This document shows, one piece after another, positions 6,106 through 9,329 of a stretch of 9,329 nucleotides of DNA. Under the pieces are notes generated by a model, which saw nothing but the letters and a program-made list of their open reading frames with translations, did not search any database and was not told where the DNA came from. The DNA is taken from contig WREB01000027.1 of NCBI GenBank assembly GCA_009779525.1, positions 1-9,329 of the forward strand. The letters are read 5' to 3'. Positions within the stretch are counted from its first letter, which is position 1; each line of letters begins with the position of its first letter. Position numbers and translations under genes: made by a program. Source of the stretch: Defluviitaleaceae bacterium. GTDB taxonomy: Bacteria; Bacillota_A; Clostridia; Lachnospirales; WQUN01.

Positions 6106-7482
6106 ATGAAACGATTCCGGGTTTGCTTCGCTCTAATGATCGCATCGGCTATCGCGGCGGGTTTTATCGTTCCGCCGGCTTTCGCTTCGCCCCCGCCTTC
6201 TTTTACGTCGCTTCCGTCCCCGGACGCGTCGCCGGACACGCTCGAGCAGCCCGCCGCGCCGTCGCCGTCAAGGCAGCCGGCCCCGCCAGCGGCGCCTTCG
6301 CCGGTTCCGCGCCCCGCGCCAACCGGCGCCGACGGAACCGCGAGGCTTCTTGATATCCGAATAAAAAACATCGGCGCCTACGGCTTCGAGGCCGAGTTTA
6401 CCATTAACGACGCGGCCGTCCGCCAAAACGCGCTCCTCATATACGCGCACACCAAAACCAAGGGCTTGCTTCTTGACGAGGACACCGTCAAAGTCACGAG
6501 CCACTACTTAAAATCCGTCTCTAAACGCGTCGACGAACTGACGCTCGTTTCGTCTTCCCCCGACTCGCACGTCTATCTCGCGTACGTCCCCGCCGCGTTC
6601 CCGAACACCTATTATTTATACGCGATGCTCGAAACGGCGCCGGAAAAAAATTCCGGCGTAATAGTTGAAACGGTATTTGGCGGCGGGACAAGCGGCGACT
6701 CAATTATACCTAATCCGAGCCCGCAGCCCACGCAGGGCGCCGCGGACAGGCCCGCGCTTATTTCCGCCGCCGCCTCAAACGAAAACGCCTACGGCTACCG
6801 CTTCGACTTGAACATTGTCGTCGCGAACGCGTCCGACCGGCCCGAAACCGAGCTTGTTATCGCGTACGCCGAGGAGCCCGGCCTGTTCGTTCACGAAAAC
6901 AACATAACGGGCGCGTTCGGGCTTAGCTCCTTCTCGCACCGTTTGCAAAGCCTGTACCGGACAAGCTATTCGTCCGCCGAAAGCGGGTTTTTCGCGAGCG
7001 TAAACGTATGGAGGCCGGGTTTTTATTATGTTTATGTAATGCTTCGGATCGGCGGTTCAAACTCGCGGATCATCGAGCTTAGGGTGAATGTGACGCAGCC
7101 GGCGGCGGTCCCGACTCCGCTTCCGATAGCGCCGCCCGGCGACAGCGCCAATTTGGTTGTGGCGGACGCGGCCGACGCCTCGCGCAGGATCGACTTGCCC
7201 GAAGGGAGCGGCTTCGCAAATTTTATTTCGCTGATTTCTAACGGGGCGCCGGCGTCCGCCTCGGTGGCGGCGGGTTCGGTGCTTGTCATGGAAGGCGCGC
7301 CGGGCGCCAAAGTCAGCTTCCGCCTGACCGACAAGCTGTTTTTCATTCCCCATCCGCTAGACGAAAACGACTTTGTTCCCTACGCGGGCGCCTTCGCGGT
7401 CACTGCGGCGCACGCCTGCCTTTGGGTCAAGGTCGAATCGGCCGGCGGCAAAACCGTTTACTATAAAATAATAATAGTTTGA
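6106..7482 (+). CDS. Secreted protein with tandem duplicated domain, function unknown
   Basis: The 458-residue product begins with a clear signal peptide (MKRFR, hydrophobic core 7-22, cleavage expected after AFA at 25-27). It contains a Pro/Ser/Ala-rich linker (28-74), a first domain (about 80-190), a second linker (about 200-216), a second domain (about 217-329), a third Pro-rich linker (330-345) and a third, different domain (about 349-458) ending in strand-like VYYKIIIV. The first two domains look homologous: AYGF against AYGY, LLIYAHT against LVIAYAE, GLLLDEDTVKVT against GLFVHENNITGA, and YLYAML against YVYVML. All three look beta-rich. No lipobox, LPXTG sorting signal or catalytic motif is visible, so it may be secreted free or held non-covalently. 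I do not recognise the family. It heads an operon with a CapA protein, suggesting a cell-envelope role, but that is inference. Confidence 0.85.
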   Translation: MKRFRVCFALMIASAIAAGFIVPPAFASPPPSFTSLPSPDASPDTLEQPAAPSPSRQPAPPAAPSPVPRPAPTGADGTARLLDIRIKNIGAYGFEAEFTINDAAVRQNALLIYAHTKTKGLLLDEDTVKVTSHYLKSVSKRVDELTLVSSSPDSHVYLAYVPAAFPNTYYLYAMLETAPEKNSGVIVETVFGGGTSGDSIIPNPSPQPTQGAADRPALISAAASNENAYGYRFDLNIVVANASDRPETELVIAYAEEPGLFVHENNITGAFGLSSFSHRLQSLYRTSYSSAESGFFASVNVWRPGFYYVYVMLRIGGSNSRIIELRVNVTQPAAVPTPLPIAPPGDSANLVVADAADASRRIDLPEGSGFANFISLISNGAPASASVAAGSVLVMEGAPGAKVSFRLTDKLFFIPHPLDENDFVPYAGAFAVTAAHACLWVKVESAGGKTVYYKIIIV

Positions 7483-8531
7483 ATACGCTGATACGGCTGT
7501 TTTGCCTTGTTCCGGCCCTCGCGGCGCTTTTGCAAGCGGTCCCGGCGGGCGCCGCGGCAAGGAAAGAATGGGTCACCGTCGTGGTATCGGCCGCGGGCGA
7601 CTGCACGCTCGGCCGGGATTTGCGCGGAGGCTACAGCAACAGCATCGCTTACTATTTCGACAACAACGAGCCCGATTATTTTTTTAGAAACGTCGCGGGC
7701 ATTTTCGCCAAGGACGACCTTACGATCGTAAACCTTGAGGGGCCGCTCACCGACGCGGAGGAGGCGCCGGACAAGCAGTTCATCTTCAAGGGTCCGCCGG
7801 AATACATTGAGATACTCAACCATTCGAACGTGAACGCGGTAAACCTCGCCAACAACCACAGCCGCGACTACGGCGAACGGGGCTACAACGACACGGTCGA
7901 GCTGCTGAAGGCGAACGCGATCGGCCACTTCGGAATCGGGACGCCCTGCCTGATGGAAGTAAAGGGCGTTTTGGTCGGGATGCTCGGCTACAGCGGCTTC
8001 GGTACGCACCCGCTAAACGTCCTCGGGCGCGACATCGACATCTTGAGGGAACAGGGCGCGGCGCTTGTCATCGTCAGCTTCCATTGGGGAATCGAGCGCG
8101 AATACTATCCGAGCGACACGCAGGAGCGGCTCGGGCGCGGCGCGATCGACCGGGGGGCGGATTTGGTGATCGGGCACCACCCGCACGTGCTGCAGGGGAT
8201 CGAAAAATACAAGGGCAAGTACATCGTCTACAGCCTCGGGAACTTTTGCTACGGCGGCAACCGCAACCCCGACGACAAGGACACCATGATCTTCAGGCAG
8301 GCGTTCACCTTCGTCGGAGGGAAACTTGGCAAAAGCCCCTACATCGACATAATCCCGGCCAGGATCTCCTCCGCGCAGGACCGGAACAATTTCCAGCCGA
8401 CCCCGTTGTACGGGTTGGAAGGCAAGCGCGTGCTAAGGCGCATATTCGAGTTTTCGTCCCCTTGGGGGGACTTAGATAACGAAAACAATTACCGTACTTT
8501 TTTGATAGCGACGCGCAGGGGCGGCTATTGA
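7479..8531 (+). CDS. CapA family secreted metallophosphatase-like protein
   Basis: The 350-residue product carries the hallmark motifs of the CapA (PGA_cap) family, which adopts a calcineurin-like metallophosphatase fold: GDC (40-42), NLEG (85-88), NNH (125-127), HWG (202-204), GHHPHV (222-227) and SLGNF (242-246). All putative metal ligands in these motifs are present. Residues 1-26 (one Arg, hydrophobic core, AGAAA) form a signal peptide, so the enzyme would act outside the membrane. In other bacteria relatives take part in poly-gamma-glutamate capsule anchoring or synthesis, but no capB or capC partner is visible here, so that function should not be assumed. The start is TTG within TTGA, overlapping the previous stop codon by 4 nt with no Shine-Dalgarno sequence, implying translational coupling. 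Later in-frame starts would destroy the signal peptide. Confidence 0.92.
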   Translation: MNTLIRLFCLVPALAALLQAVPAGAAARKEWVTVVVSAAGDCTLGRDLRGGYSNSIAYYFDNNEPDYFFRNVAGIFAKDDLTIVNLEGPLTDAEEAPDKQFIFKGPPEYIEILNHSNVNAVNLANNHSRDYGERGYNDTVELLKANAIGHFGIGTPCLMEVKGVLVGMLGYSGFGTHPLNVLGRDIDILREQGAALVIVSFHWGIEREYYPSDTQERLGRGAIDRGADLVIGHHPHVLQGIEKYKGKYIVYSLGNFCYGGNRNPDDKDTMIFRQAFTFVGGKLGKSPYIDIIPARISSAQDRNNFQPTPLYGLEGKRVLRRIFEFSSPWGDLDNENNYRTFLIATRRGGY

Positions 8532-8547
8532 GCGCGCCCGAAACGAA

Positions 8548-8553
8548 AGAAGG
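8548..8553 (+). promoter_or_regulatory. Ribosome binding site favouring the TTG start at 8561
   Basis: AGAAGG, within a purine-rich run, stands 7 nt before TTG 8561. The competing TTG at 8528 has no such site, so this element decides between the two starts in favour of the downstream one. Confidence 0.6.
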
Positions 8554-8560
8554 TGCGTCC

Positions 8561-9109
8561 TTGCCGGACGAATCGGATTATAAGGCCGTCGAGAACAAGC
8601 TGCTGCTTTTATATCTGATTGACAAGATGGAGCTCCCGCTTTCGCGAAGCCAGGTGACCGAACACGTCCAGCAGGCCGACTACATGGATTACTACACCCT
8701 GCAGCAGACCCTTTCCGAAATGGTCGAAGGCGGCTATCTGGATACCACGCAGGACCAGACGCAAGACAACGTGACGACCAGGTACACGATCACGGGCGAG
8801 GGGCAGACGACGCTCGAATACTTCGAGAAGCATATCCCGACCCCGATACGAAACAAGATCAACAACTACGTCCGCGACCACAGGAGGGACATACAGCGCG
8901 ACTTCGAAAACCCCGCGACGTATTTCCCGAACGAGGCCAACAACGAGTTTAAAGTCAAGTGCGGCGTCTACGACGACGAGCGCGTGATGATGGAGCTTGT
9001 CATCACGGTCGATTCGCGCGAGCAGGCGCGCATCATACAGTCAAACTGGAAGGCCAACGCCAAGACGCTTTACGGGCGCATCATCGAGGCGCTCGTTTCA
9101 TTTCCCTAA
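8561..9109 (+). CDS. DUF4364 family protein, winged-helix-like
   Basis: From TTG 8561 the product has 182 residues. The N-terminal part (KLLLLYLIDKM, then a helix pair with LQQTLSEMVEGGYL, then TRYTITGEGQTTLEYFEKHI) follows the pattern of DUF4364, in which a winged-helix-like half resembling PadR/MarR-type DNA-binding domains precedes a C-terminal alpha/beta half. Here the latter ends with an SREQARIIQSNWKANA helix region. The protein is cytoplasmic and without membrane segments. The family is widespread in Clostridia and its function is not established; a transcriptional role is inferred from the fold. An alternative start, TTG 8528, overlaps the CapA stop as TTGA and would add 11 residues, but 8561 has a much better ribosome binding site. 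The position before a pilus-type ATPase gene suggests shared expression, not proven partnership. Confidence 0.85.
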   Translation: MPDESDYKAVENKLLLLYLIDKMELPLSRSQVTEHVQQADYMDYYTLQQTLSEMVEGGYLDTTQDQTQDNVTTRYTITGEGQTTLEYFEKHIPTPIRNKINNYVRDHRRDIQRDFENPATYFPNEANNEFKVKCGVYDDERVMMELVITVDSREQARIIQSNWKANAKTLYGRIIEALVSFP

Positions 9110-9135
9110 AATCATGACCGACGGGGGTTTGATGC

Positions 9136-9329
9136 ATGGCTAAGAAAAAATTGGGCGACATGCTTGTCGAGGCGGGGTTTTTGACGCCGGAGCAGTCGGA
9201 GGAATGCCTCGCGATACTCGAGAAGGCGCCCGAGCGCAGGCTGGGCGACATCGTCATCGAAAAGGGCTACGTCACGCAGCAGGAACTCTTCAGGATCCTC
9301 GAGAACCAGCACAAGACCCCGTTCGTGGA
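9136..9329 (+). CDS. N-terminus of PilB/GspE-type assembly ATPase with MshEN-like domain (partial)
   Basis: The 5' end of a gene that runs off the window: 64 codons are visible. The product starts MAKKKLGDMLVEAGFLTPEQ and contains two consecutive repeats of the 'LGD..ØØ..GØØ' type (Ø = hydrophobic), at 5-28 and 35-58, followed by H-K-T-P-F-V. This is the standard beginning of GspE/PilB/MshE ATPases, which power type IV pilus or type II secretion pseudopilus extension from the cytoplasmic face. The second repeat matches the 24-residue MshEN motif at all fixed positions; the first does not. ATG 9136 is preceded by GGGGG about 8 nt upstream and lies 26 nt after the DUF4364 stop, so it is probably in the same operon. 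The Walker motifs lie outside the window. A lone MshEN-domain protein of another type is possible. Confidence 0.8.
   Translation, partial: MAKKKLGDMLVEAGFLTPEQSEECLAILEKAPERRLGDIVIEKGYVTQQELFRILENQHKTPFV

Noticed and set aside
9132..9143. An ATG at 9132 as a start for the assembly ATPase
   Set aside because: It reads ATG CAT GGC TAA and stops after three codons. The ATG at 9136 opens the recognisable protein.
1..9329. CRISPR arrays, tRNA or rRNA genes, insertion sequences, toxin-antitoxin or phage-defence genes
   Set aside because: No regularly spaced repeats, cloverleaf-like sequences, transposase or integrase motifs, terminal inverted repeats or nuclease/antitoxin pairs were seen on either strand.

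Overview
This GC-rich window looks like a chromosomal segment of a Gram-positive anaerobe, most likely a high-GC member of the Clostridia (Bacillota). The reasons are consensus sigma-A type promoters, AGGAGG-type ribosome binding sites, a lipoprotein with a Gram-positive style export signal, a CUT1-type sugar ABC importer without its own ATPase gene in view, and a DUF4364 protein, a family found mainly in Clostridia. No tRNA, rRNA, CRISPR array, insertion sequence or integrase is visible. The taxonomic call is inference.

Left part (1-2273, + strand): the 3' end of a sugar-binding protein gene, two MalF/MalG-type permease genes, and a small secreted or anchored protein that resembles the C-terminal domain of membrane-fusion (HlyD/RND adaptor) proteins. 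The genes overlap or abut, so they form one operon. It ends at a hairpin at 2337-2366 that also terminates the facing gene.

Middle part (2417-5957, - strand): a 743-residue cytoplasmic enzyme resembling beta-galactosidase (GH42)-type glycoside hydrolases, followed by a lipoprotein with two putative carbohydrate-binding-like modules. The lipoprotein gene has its own near-ideal promoter with a perfect inverted repeat over the predicted transcription start. Importer, cytoplasmic hydrolase and surface lipoprotein converge on a shared terminator. I read them as a candidate glycan-utilisation locus of unknown substrate: capture at the surface, import by the ABC system, hydrolysis inside.

Right part (6106-9329, + strand): a secreted protein with two homologous copies of an unrecognised domain, a secreted CapA-family metallophosphatase, a DUF4364 winged-helix-like protein, and the start of a PilB/GspE-type ATPase gene carrying an MshEN-like (cyclic di-GMP receptor type) N-terminus. 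The first two junctions both use the overlapping stop/start TTGA, or at the second junction a TTG start 33 nt further on with a good ribosome binding site. The run is probably one operon leading into a type IV pilus or type II secretion-like cluster. Its promoter and that of the hydrolase gene are divergent, with -35 boxes back to back only 2 bp apart.

The points most worth a second look are the divergent promoter pair, the unusual hydrolase and lipoprotein pair, the lone adaptor-like protein in a sugar-importer operon, and the asymmetric MshEN-like domain. No defence system or mobile element was found.
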